Of a DNA stretch of 51,241 nt, positions 1-7,296 are shown piece by piece. The stretch comes from Bradymonadales bacterium (GTDB taxonomy: Bacteria; Bdellovibrionota; UBA2394), in assembly GCA_007693605.1 (NCBI GenBank), contig REDG01000058.1, forward strand, positions 1 to 51,241. The letters are read 5' to 3'. Numbering within the stretch: the stretch's first letter is position 1; every line of letters begins with the position of its first letter. The notes beneath the pieces were generated by a model that saw nothing but the letters and a program-made list of their open reading frames with translations, was not told the DNA's origin and did not search any database. A program made the translations under genes and the position numbers.

Positions 1-1674
1 CTTTGGATTTATGGAATTGCATTCATTCTTCTGGGGACCTTGTTTGCTACGAAGTGGAGAAGGTCTCAAGTTTTAACGGATGCGGAGTTAACCGAGTTGC
101 GCTACAGCGGGTCGGGGGTTTTAGGTCTTCGAGTAGCCAAAGCGCTCTACTACGGAACACTGATCAATTGTGTTGTTCTGGCGATGGTTCTTTTGGCGGC
201 TCTCAGAATCGGTGAGGTTTTTATGCTCTGGCACGAGTGGTTGCCAGAGGCTTTGTACGCATGGCTTTTAGGATTCATTGAGTTTACGGGTTTGTCTTTT
301 GGCGAGGGTGCCGGAGGTCTTTCGAGCGAAGTGATGACCTTGAATCATCTTCTCACCGTGCTTTCAATCATGTTGTTTACGGTTGCTTATTCAGCAACGG
401 GAGGGCTTCGATCTGTCATCTCGACGGATCTCGTTCAGTTTGGGCTGGCCATCTTTGCCAGCGCGCTTTACGCAGGCTTTGTTCTCTATGAGCTCGGAGG
501 TTTGGGGTCATTGCGCGAGTCTCTAGTAGAACTTTACGGGCAAGAAGGCGCAGGCGAGTTCTTGTCTTTTCGACCACAAGGCGGAGATCTTCTCTTGGGC
601 TTTCTTGTGATCATCAGTCTGCAGTGGCTGTTTCAAATGAACAGCGACGGAACGGGCTATCTGGCTCAGCGATCGATGGCCTGTAGAACAGACCGAGAGG
701 CCCGCATCGCCGCGCTTGTCTTTTGTTGGGCGCAGATCGTTTTGAGAAGTTTGATTTGGCTGATTATCGCGGTTGGAATTCTGGTTCTCTATCCCTTCGA
801 TCCTGTCGTGGAAAAAACAGATCTTTGGGTGAGTGGAAGAGAGGCTCTCTTTATCAGGGGAATCGATGATCTTCTGCCCATTGGCATCAGGGGCTTGATG
901 TTGACAGGACTTTTGGCGGCTTTGGCCTCTACCATCGACACTCATTTGAACTGGGGAGCAAGTTATTGGAGTAACGATATCTACAAGAGACTGGTCTGCG
1001 AACACTTTTTGAAGCGAGACCCAAAGTCTCGTGAGCTGGTGTGGGTGGCGCGGCTCTCAAACTTTTTGCTTTTGATCATCGCGTTGGTTGTGATGGCAAA
1101 CATCGGATCGATTCAACAGGCCTGGAAAATTTCGCTTCTATTTGGTGCGGGCATGGGTTCTGTACTCGTTCTTCGTTGGCTTTGGGAGAGGATCAACCTG
1201 TGGTCAGAGTTTGCGGCGATCTTGGCTTCTTTGACATTAGCTCCGATTTTATTGAAATTCGTTTCAGAGGAGTGGCTTCAGCTTTTGTGGATGGCGGGGG
1301 CTTCAACGACGGCGGCTGTCGTGGTGACATTTTTCACTCCGAAAACTCAAGTGAGCGTTCTTCAGGAATTTTACCGAAAAGTGCAGCCCTCTGGCTTTTG
1401 GCGAGGAACCGCCAACTCACTTGGAGAGTCTGGGGCGCATCCCTTACGAAAGCTCTTATCGTCTCTTAAGACGACCGCACTCTGTATCGGATCTGTCTTT
1501 AGTGTTTTGATGGGCTGCTCAAAGCTGATGCTGCCCGTGCCAGGCGAACCCATTTGGCTGGCTCTAAGTCTTTTGGCTTTTGGAGCCGGCTTGACGTACT
1601 TCTGGTGGCCCAAGATTTTTGCAGAGGATGATTCTGGGACTGTCGGCAAACTCTCGATTCGGGAGAGGCGATAA
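1..1674 (+). CDS. Sodium:solute symporter (SSS family), 5'-truncated
   Basis: This is the C-terminal part of an inner-membrane Na+-coupled solute transporter; the substrate cannot be told. The reading frame is open from base 1, so the true start lies outside the window. At least ten hydrophobic stretches are visible. SSS-type segments include the region around TELRYSG and LYYG near the beginning, the SLQWLFQMNSDGTGYLAQR loop, and the late helix TGLLAALASTIDTHLNWGAS followed by NDIYKR. The last dozen codons (about 1638-1674) lie inside a dispersed palindromic repeat, so the tail TVGKLSIRERR is repeat-derived and resembles the tail of the unrelated desaturase at 49802-50677. The convergent neighbour ends at 1787. 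Family assignment is firm; substrate is unknown. Confidence 0.85.
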   Translation, partial: LWIYGIAFILLGTLFATKWRRSQVLTDAELTELRYSGSGVLGLRVAKALYYGTLINCVVLAMVLLAALRIGEVFMLWHEWLPEALYAWLLGFIEFTGLSFGEGAGGLSSEVMTLNHLLTVLSIMLFTVAYSATGGLRSVISTDLVQFGLAIFASALYAGFVLYELGGLGSLRESLVELYGQEGAGEFLSFRPQGGDLLLGFLVIISLQWLFQMNSDGTGYLAQRSMACRTDREARIAALVFCWAQIVLRSLIWLIIAVGILVLYPFDPVVEKTDLWVSGREALFIRGIDDLLPIGIRGLMLTGLLAALASTIDTHLNWGASYWSNDIYKRLVCEHFLKRDPKSRELVWVARLSNFLLLIIALVVMANIGSIQQAWKISLLFGAGMGSVLVLRWLWERINLWSEFAAILASLTLAPILLKFVSEEWLQLLWMAGASTTAAVVVTFFTPKTQVSVLQEFYRKVQPSGFWRGTANSLGESGAHPLRKLLSSLKTTALCIGSVFSVLMGCSKLMLPVPGEPIWLALSLLAFGAGLTYFWWPKIFAEDDSGTVGKLSIRERR

Positions 1675-1800
1675 GGGTCCAGATGCGCGAAGGCAAGGAG
1701 CGAGCATCGCAGTGTGGTTAAAATGCCACTCGAGAAGCGCAGCGACGCAGCCGCCACTGCAGATGGGCCCTTAGCGACACTCCCACTCAATCTCGACGAG
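1631..1800. repeat. Palindromic dispersed repeat, copy 1 (uninterrupted)
   Basis: A core of about 124 bp (1661-1784) has imperfect terminal inverted repeats: 1661-1687 (GGGAGAGGCGATAAGGGTCC and following) against 1759-1784. The ends could fold into an imperfect stem of about 26 bp. The same sequence, reverse-complemented, occurs at 30419-30838, and one end occurs at 49771-49838. The element sits tail-to-tail between two convergent genes. Its left end forms the last codons and stop of the symporter, and its right end abuts the stop of the minus-strand gene. This position suits a bidirectional terminator or REP-like element, but no clear T-run is present, so function is inference. Confidence 0.8.
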
Positions 1801-2809
1801 TGGGTCGCCCTAGGCTTTCCACACCAAGGCGACAAAGGCTTTGGATACCATGACCGACTTTAGAAACGAGGGATTTGCTGCCTTGAATGGCAGTCTCCAG
1901 TGATCTCTCTTGCCATTCAAACTGCGTTTTTTCAGGAAAAAATTTGATCAGGAGGCCTGCAAAGAGATAGCTGCCAAGAACAATGAATGTGGAGAGCTTG
2001 AGGTTGGTCTCGGCCCAAGGGATTTCAGCAATCTGAACGGCAAAGATTCCCTTGGCGCCAAAAAAGTCCATCATGCTGACCAGGGCTAGGGGAAAGAAGG
2101 TGTTGAAGTTCACCCATTTTGACTTCTCTGGCTCATGCAAAAAGCGTCGATTTCGAAGCTCGCCCACGAAGGCGACTCCCACTCCAACGGCGATCCAATT
2201 CAAAAGGACCTCGGTTTGGCCGGCAATGGTGTTGACGGCGCTAATCTGATCGGTTGCTCCGGTTAAGGCTCTAAAAGCTTGCAAGAGAAGCAGGTTGAAA
2301 ACATTTCGTCTCCAAAACTCCACCGTGGCAGAGACTCGTTCGGAGGGATCAGTCCACGACGAGCTGAACGCTCGATCAAAACTTTGCAAGCCGGCATGCA
2401 TGATGAAGGCTGTGATCCCTTGGGCCATGGCCACAATCAGGGCCCTTTCAAACTCAATCGCTTGATCATTGAGTACAAAAAGGGTCGCCAAGAAGCAAAA
2501 GGCTGCAATTGCAGAGCCCAATACCAGCTCCTGCTCTGTGGGCTTAAGAAGTAAGCCCCTCTCAATCTCAATCAGCCGTTCTGCTTCTGCAAGGACTTCA
2601 CTGGCGGCTGCGTCAATTTCTGCGAGCGCCGCATCGCCTAGACCGGCTTGCAAAGCCTCAGCCCTGGACTCAGACGGCCGCTGAATATCTGATGGCTCCG
2701 CCCCGAAAGGATCTTGATGATCAGGGTCTGCACAAAGAGCAACTGAATACAAAAATAGAGAGACAACCCCAGTAAGGTGCAGCAAACAGAGTATTCGCAA
2801 GCTCTTCAT
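1787..2809 (-). CDS. Unknown exported multi-pass membrane protein
   Basis: I do not recognise this family. From the ATG at 2809 the protein has about 340 residues and begins with a signal-like stretch (MKSLRILC, then a hydrophobic run ending VALCADP). A TTG ten codons upstream is possible but would bury this signal. An acidic segment rich in Glu and Ala follows, then about five hydrophobic helices (around residues 95-120, 125-145, 205-220, 240-265 and 275-295) and a short Lys/Gln-rich tail. It stands alone, convergent with the symporter, and its 3' end touches the palindromic repeat. No catalytic motif was seen. Confidence 0.6.
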   Translation of the reverse strand: MKSLRILCLLHLTGVVSLFLYSVALCADPDHQDPFGAEPSDIQRPSESRAEALQAGLGDAALAEIDAAASEVLAEAERLIEIERGLLLKPTEQELVLGSAIAAFCFLATLFVLNDQAIEFERALIVAMAQGITAFIMHAGLQSFDRAFSSSWTDPSERVSATVEFWRRNVFNLLLLQAFRALTGATDQISAVNTIAGQTEVLLNWIAVGVGVAFVGELRNRRFLHEPEKSKWVNFNTFFPLALVSMMDFFGAKGIFAVQIAEIPWAETNLKLSTFIVLGSYLFAGLLIKFFPEKTQFEWQERSLETAIQGSKSLVSKVGHGIQSLCRLGVESLGRPTRRD

Positions 2810-2882
2810 CCTCGCCACCAAGGAGTTAGAATTCCGCAATTGCCAGTATAAATCAAGAGATCAAAGGCCCTTTAGGGTTGTC

Positions 2883-4643
2883 TCAGGCCAGGTCTTGCTT
2901 CTCTGAACTCACTGAAAGAGATCTTCTCAAGGCCCACAGCACGGAGGCATTCGTCCAAAGAAAGCCCTCTTGCACGGGATATTTTTGACCATCGTCTTTA
3001 GCCTCTGAGCAGGCTTTCAGGTCGTATCGTTCGTAAAACTTTCCGGTTCTCTCAAAAGTATCCAGCACCAGTCGGAGCCATTTAGATTTCAATCGTTCGG
3101 CGTCTTCAAAATACTGATAGCGATTCAAGCCTTCAATTGCAGTGATGTGAAAAGGCGCCCAAGCGTTGTCACCGTCCCATTGGTGTGGAGATTCGATTAA
3201 GCAGGAGGCTCTTAAGCCGTTCGGACTCTCAAGTCTGCTAAGAAATTCACGAAGTCTTGCGGCCTGCTCTTGACTGGCCAGACCCACCAAGAGAGGAAAC
3301 AGGGACTCTGCCGAGTCTTGCTCAAGTCTTCGGTTTTCGTCCAGGTGGTATGGGCGATAAGTTCCAGACTCTGGGTTCCACAAATAAAGATCTACTGCCC
3401 GTTTTCTTCTTTGGGCTCTCTCCAAAAAATCTTTGCTTTTCTCAATGAGTTCAAGTTTCTCCGCCATCCAAGAAAGATTCATCTCTGTTTCAAAGAGAAG
3501 AGAGTTGAGTAGAACGGAGGCCAGGCGTGAAGACTGACCCTCATGAGTGAGTGTAAAGTCCAGTCCAGACTCGGCGGCAGCTCGAACGGCTCGGTAACTT
3601 TGGCCCAGCCGCTCCTCACAATCCGAGCCATGTCGTTCGGGCCGAGGGCTGTCAAACGCATCCCAATGGTGGTTTAGCCCGTGAGCCTCATCGAAGCGAG
3701 TTTCTGGGTTCATCCAGAAGTTCTGATAGTCAAAGGCGGTTAACGGAAATCCTCGTTCTTTCAGCCAGCGAAGCAGCTCCCTTCGGCGCTCTGGCTGAGC
3801 CTTCCAGGAGGCTTCAAAAACAAGACGAACGCTGGTCGACAGAAAGGGGGGCTGAGATCGAGAGAGGTAATAGTCGCGGCCCCCATTGGGTACGAAGCCA
3901 AAGCTCTGTACAGAGTTTAGAAGATTTTCGATCTGCATTTGCGCCAGCTCAAGTCTGCCGCTCAACAAGAGACCAAGGATTCCATAGTAAGTGTCCCAAT
4001 AATAAGACTCTTGAAATCGGCCCGCCGGAATCAAAACAGGATAGGGCACCGGGAGAAGGCTCGAGCCTGGCTTCGGTTCGGGCATTCGAATCAGATTGGG
4101 CCAAAGCTTTTCAATTTGTTGGAGTGCCTCTTGAACCCTAGAATCGGCAGACTCAGTTGTGGGGGTTTTGGTCTGCAAGAGGCTGGTGGGTTCCGTCAGT
4201 TTGGCACCCGTTTCGTAGGCATTCTCCAAGACTTCTTTCAGAAAAAATGAAAGAGCCTCATGCGAAACCTCTGATGAGGAAAAATGCGTTCTCGTCTTGG
4301 CCTCTGCGATTTGAATCTCGTTGAAATAGTCCCTCTCTGAGTGAGTCTTTTTTTGAAGATCGACGATCCACTTGAGGTCTTTGAATAGCGAAAGCTGGCG
4401 AGCCGCCATCAGGACCGGATCGGTCAATCCCGCTGACACAGGCAAGGAGAGCGAGGGGTCTGCGAGCGGTTCGGTTTTCGTGAGTCGGCAAACGAACAGC
4501 GACGGGATCTCCGGATAGCGAACTCTCTCTTTAAGGGTCTTTAAGACGGCTGCTTCAGGCTCTCGAAGTTTGAGCTCGGGTTGAGCCAAAGCTTCAGCTT
4601 TCTTCAGAAAATCGCTTTGAGCGAGGGAGGCCAGTTTTTGCAT
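2883..4643 (-). CDS. Alpha,alpha-trehalase (GH37)
   Basis: This enzyme hydrolyses trehalose to two glucoses. Both family signatures are visible: PAGRFQESYYWDTYYG in the first third and HQWDGDNAWAPFH near the C-terminus. The intermediate WDAFDSPRPE segment, which matches the SRWD...PRPESY region of the family, is also present. Length is about 586 residues from the ATG at 4643; a longer reading from a TTG at 4715 adds a basic stretch with no support. No signal peptide is evident, which suggests a cytoplasmic (TreF-like) enzyme, though some trehalases are periplasmic. It is monocistronic and divergent from the tRNA gene. Confidence 0.9.
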   Translation of the reverse strand: MQKLASLAQSDFLKKAEALAQPELKLREPEAAVLKTLKERVRYPEIPSLFVCRLTKTEPLADPSLSLPVSAGLTDPVLMAARQLSLFKDLKWIVDLQKKTHSERDYFNEIQIAEAKTRTHFSSSEVSHEALSFFLKEVLENAYETGAKLTEPTSLLQTKTPTTESADSRVQEALQQIEKLWPNLIRMPEPKPGSSLLPVPYPVLIPAGRFQESYYWDTYYGILGLLLSGRLELAQMQIENLLNSVQSFGFVPNGGRDYYLSRSQPPFLSTSVRLVFEASWKAQPERRRELLRWLKERGFPLTAFDYQNFWMNPETRFDEAHGLNHHWDAFDSPRPERHGSDCEERLGQSYRAVRAAAESGLDFTLTHEGQSSRLASVLLNSLLFETEMNLSWMAEKLELIEKSKDFLERAQRRKRAVDLYLWNPESGTYRPYHLDENRRLEQDSAESLFPLLVGLASQEQAARLREFLSRLESPNGLRASCLIESPHQWDGDNAWAPFHITAIEGLNRYQYFEDAERLKSKWLRLVLDTFERTGKFYERYDLKACSEAKDDGQKYPVQEGFLWTNASVLWALRRSLSVSSEKQDLA

Positions 4644-4742
4644 TCTTTTTTCTTTTAGATCTGTTTTCGCCGATTTCGACCCCCTTTTTCTACGGAGGGA
4701 ACAAGAGAACGGCAAGCATTGAAATGAGGCCGAGGCTTATTC

Positions 4743-4771
4743 TTTACAGAACGGGCGGAGTCGAATAGTTC
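4743..4771 (+). promoter_or_regulatory. Possible promoter of the tRNA-Leu gene
   Basis: TTTACA at 4743-4748 is followed after 17 bases by TAGTTC at 4766-4771, ending about ten bases before the tRNA 5' end. The -35 match is good and the -10 match is weak. Position relative to the tRNA is the main support. Confidence 0.3.
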
Positions 4772-4780
4772 TTCGAGCAT

Positions 4781-5080
4781 GGCCCCGTGGCGGAACTGGT
4801 AGACGCACAGGACTTAATGAAAATTGAGTGCTTGTGGAGGAAACTCCACAAGTAGAACTACTCAAAGTCGGGGAAACCTACGGCCTATGGTCATGGCAAT
4901 CCCGAGCCAAGCCTGTGGATTTCACAGGAAGGTGTAGAGACTAGACGGGTAGCACCCTTGGAGTGATTCGGGGTGAAGGGATAGTCCAGACCACGAACAG
5001 CAATGGCAGCGAAAGCTGAAGTGGTAAGAAAATCCTGGGTCCGCAAGGACGTATCGATTCGATTTCGATCGGGGCCACCA
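4781..5080 (+). tRNA. tRNA-Leu(UAA), split by a group I intron
   Basis: Exon 1 is 4781-4815 and exon 2 is 5029-5080, giving an 87-nt tRNA including an encoded CCA. The acceptor stem GGCCCCG pairs with CGGGGCC, with discriminator A. The anticodon stem CAGGA pairs with TCCTG around loop CTTAAAA, placing UAA at positions 34-36. The long variable arm GTCC-GCAA-GGAC is typical of a class II tRNA. The T stem ATCGA/TCGAT carries loop TTCGATT. The intron interrupts the anticodon between U34 and A35, so no functional tRNA forms without splicing. It stands alone between two divergent protein genes. Confidence 0.95.
4816..5028 (+). ncRNA. Group I intron (subgroup IC3-like) in tRNA-Leu(UAA)
   Basis: The 213-nt intron carries no ORF. 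Visible elements are as follows. P1 is 4812-4818 with 4823-4829, closed by a GAAA loop, with the U4815-G4826 wobble at the 5' splice site. P2 is 4831-4839 with 4844-4852 around GAAA. P4 is TCGGG 4868-4872 with CCCGA 4901-4905. P5 lies inside 4877-4896. P6 is CCTGTG 4912-4917 with CACAGG 4923-4928. P7 is GACTA 4939-4943 with TAGTC 4982-4986. P8 is CACCC 4953-4957 with GGGTG 4971-4975. P9 is CCAC 4991-4994 with GTGG 5021-5024, with an inner CAGC-GAAA-GCTG hairpin. The terminal G is G5028. The core string GGTGTAGAGACTAGACGG is one I recall from the Azoarcus tRNA-Ile intron. Confidence 0.93.
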
Positions 5081-5140
5081 GCTTTACCAGCAAAGCCAGG
5101 CTTTCTCAGCGGCTTCCCGAGCCTTAGAGAAACGACCGCC

Positions 5141-7039
5141 TTATTTTGGTCTGGCTTTCGCTAGCTTGGTGACATCGACAATATCCTCAGTCAGCCAATC
5201 GAGTTCGCCATCCATGATTCTCTTCGACAGTTCGAGAGTTTGGCTTTTGCCGGGTAGCACCTTAATGCCTTGGTAAGCTCGAAGGGTCGCCTCTCTATAG
5301 GAGGCGATGACTCTTTGAGCAAGGAAGGTTTCGCTGCTTCTGAGTTGTCCCGCCTTCTTTCTGGTCAGGTACCGAGACAAGACCGCCGCCATCACGAAAA
5401 GATTCGTTCCGGTGTCAACGATTCGACCCAGGGTGATCTGTTTTTTCTCAAGCTTGGGTCCATTGAGGATCATGGCATGAAACATACTTCGCGCCAGTTT
5501 GCGACTCATCTTGTGCATGAAACGAAGGGCGCTGCCTTCCCAGCATCCAGCCCAAGCGAAGCGAGGCCAGAATGAAAAATTGAGCCATAGTTTCGGGTAC
5601 CACCAACTATAAAACAGACCAGCCTTTAAGGTGGCTCCAAACTTCTCTCCGATAGATGACTTCGGATTGAACAGGGCGCCAGCTAGTTTTAAATGTCGAT
5701 CGAGAGCCTCTCTCGAAACAAAAAGTCTCTGAATGCTGCTGGTTCCCTCGATGATCGTATTGATTCGACTGTCTCGCATGAGTCTCTCAATTGGGTAAGC
5801 GTCTTCACCTCGCTCTCTTAACGAAGTCGCCGTTTCATAGCCTCGGCCTCCTCGAAGTTGAAGACAATTGTCAATGATTCTCCAACTCAAGGCCGTGCTC
5901 ATAAGCTTTGCGACGGCCGCTTCAATTCGAATGTCCATCATTCCTCGATCGGCAATGCCCGAGGTGAGTTTGGCCACAGCATCCAGAGCGTAAGTACCGC
6001 CCGCACTTAAATTCAAATGATAAGCCGTGGCTTCGTGCTCTCCAATGCGAGCTCCCCACTGCACTCTTTCTCTCGCCCAAACCTTTGAAGTCTCAAAACA
6101 AACTCGCGATCCTCCCGTTACGGCGGCGGGCAGGGTTAAGCGCCCGGTGTTCAAGGTCACGAGGGCAAGCTTTAAACCCTTTCCCTCTCCCCAAAGAAGA
6201 TTTTCTTTTGGCACCTTAACATCTTTGAACTCGATCAGCCCGTTTTGAATTCCCTTCAGGCCCATAAAGTCGCAGCGGTTGAGGACCTTTACGCCAGGGG
6301 AGTTAGCCTCGACGATAAAGGCAGAAATCTGCTTTCTCTCTTTTCCGTTGGGTAAAATCTTAGGGGCCGTGAGAGCCATGACCACAAACAAATTGGCGAT
6401 GGTTCCGTTGGTGGTCCAAAGTTTTCGGCCATTCAAAACATAATGATCGCCAAGGTCTGCTAGGCGAGCGGTTGTGGCCATCTGGGCTGGATCTGAACCC
6501 ACCTGTTCTTCGGTGAGCGCAAAGGCTGAAACCTCTCCCCTGGCCAGACGGGGTAGGAACTTTCTCTTCTGCTCGTCTGTGCCGAAAACTTTTAGGGGTT
6601 GCGGTACGCCGATTGACTGGTGGGCAGAAAGCAAGACGGCGACCGAAGCGCAATAACTCCCAATGGCATGAATGATTCGATTGTAGTTGGTTTGCGAGAG
6701 CCCCAAACCCCCGTACTCTTTTGCGATTTTGATTCCGAACATTCCGAGTTCTGCGAGGCCTTGCATCACTTCGGGCGTGATCTCTCGGGTTACTTCCAAT
6801 GCATCGGGGTCGTGTTTTTCTTGTAAAAACTTGAGGACCTTCTCAAGGTGCGGATCGCCAGCGGCTTTGTCTTCGGCAGACTGCTCGGGGAATGGGTAGA
6901 TCAGATCGAAATTGAAATTTCCTGCAAAGAGTTGCTCGCAAAAACTGGGATGATCCCACAGCTCTTCTCGGGCATCTTCAGCCACCTGCATGGCGTCTCG
7001 TTCTTTTTCGGACCGATTTCCTGAGTCTACGATCGACAT
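5141..7039 (-). CDS. Acyl-CoA dehydrogenase, long form
   Basis: This FAD flavoprotein catalyses alpha,beta-dehydrogenation of acyl-CoA in beta-oxidation. It shows the family's FALTEEQVGSDPAQMATTA segment near residues 175-195, the GGRGYETATSLRER stretch, and the C-terminal catalytic-core segment RDSRINTIIEGTSSIQR. The Glu of IEGTSS aligns with the region carrying the catalytic base in several subfamilies. At 632 residues it exceeds the usual 380-400-residue enzymes. A C-terminal extension of about 180 residues suggests a VLCAD/ACAD9-like architecture. The ATG at 7039 has a strong AAGGAG five bases upstream. It is monocistronic; chain-length preference is not determinable. Confidence 0.9.
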   Translation of the reverse strand: MSIVDSGNRSEKERDAMQVAEDAREELWDHPSFCEQLFAGNFNFDLIYPFPEQSAEDKAAGDPHLEKVLKFLQEKHDPDALEVTREITPEVMQGLAELGMFGIKIAKEYGGLGLSQTNYNRIIHAIGSYCASVAVLLSAHQSIGVPQPLKVFGTDEQKRKFLPRLARGEVSAFALTEEQVGSDPAQMATTARLADLGDHYVLNGRKLWTTNGTIANLFVVMALTAPKILPNGKERKQISAFIVEANSPGVKVLNRCDFMGLKGIQNGLIEFKDVKVPKENLLWGEGKGLKLALVTLNTGRLTLPAAVTGGSRVCFETSKVWARERVQWGARIGEHEATAYHLNLSAGGTYALDAVAKLTSGIADRGMMDIRIEAAVAKLMSTALSWRIIDNCLQLRGGRGYETATSLRERGEDAYPIERLMRDSRINTIIEGTSSIQRLFVSREALDRHLKLAGALFNPKSSIGEKFGATLKAGLFYSWWYPKLWLNFSFWPRFAWAGCWEGSALRFMHKMSRKLARSMFHAMILNGPKLEKKQITLGRIVDTGTNLFVMAAVLSRYLTRKKAGQLRSSETFLAQRVIASYREATLRAYQGIKVLPGKSQTLELSKRIMDGELDWLTEDIVDVTKLAKARPK

Positions 7040-7054
7040 GGATTCTCCTTCTTA
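7031..7054 (-). promoter_or_regulatory. Strong Shine-Dalgarno deciding the acyl-CoA dehydrogenase start
   Basis: On the minus strand AAGGAG is followed by AATCC and then ATG (7039-7037). The spacing is ideal and fixes this start codon. The remaining AT-rich stretch up to about 7280 probably holds divergent promoters, but I could not pick confident hexamers. Confidence 0.6.
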
Positions 7055-7296
7055 TGGTTTAATACAAACTAAATTCTAAATGGACATTTTATATAAATCA
7101 CTAATATCTCTGCCTTTTTTATCATTATTCTGGCTCAAATCCAGTTTAAACAGAGATGAAGTCTTGGGCTGCATCTTTGACACCCTGACCTAGTCTCTCA
7201 CTTTTCCCATGAAGATCAAATACTTAAGAACAAGATCCTAATTGCCTGTGTGCGTTAGAGGAAGCTTCTGCCGATTAGACAGGAGTGGATCGCCCC

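Noticed and set aside
1371..1835. Minus-strand open frame sharing the peptide HLDPYRxSRIE with a plus-strand frame at 30497-30838
   Set aside because: Both frames are antisense or intergenic translations of the palindromic repeat; the shared peptide reflects repeat DNA, not a gene family.
5081..5140. Terminator after the tRNA-Leu gene
   Set aside because: Only a five-base-pair hairpin (GCTTT...AAAGC) without a T-run is present, too weak to list.
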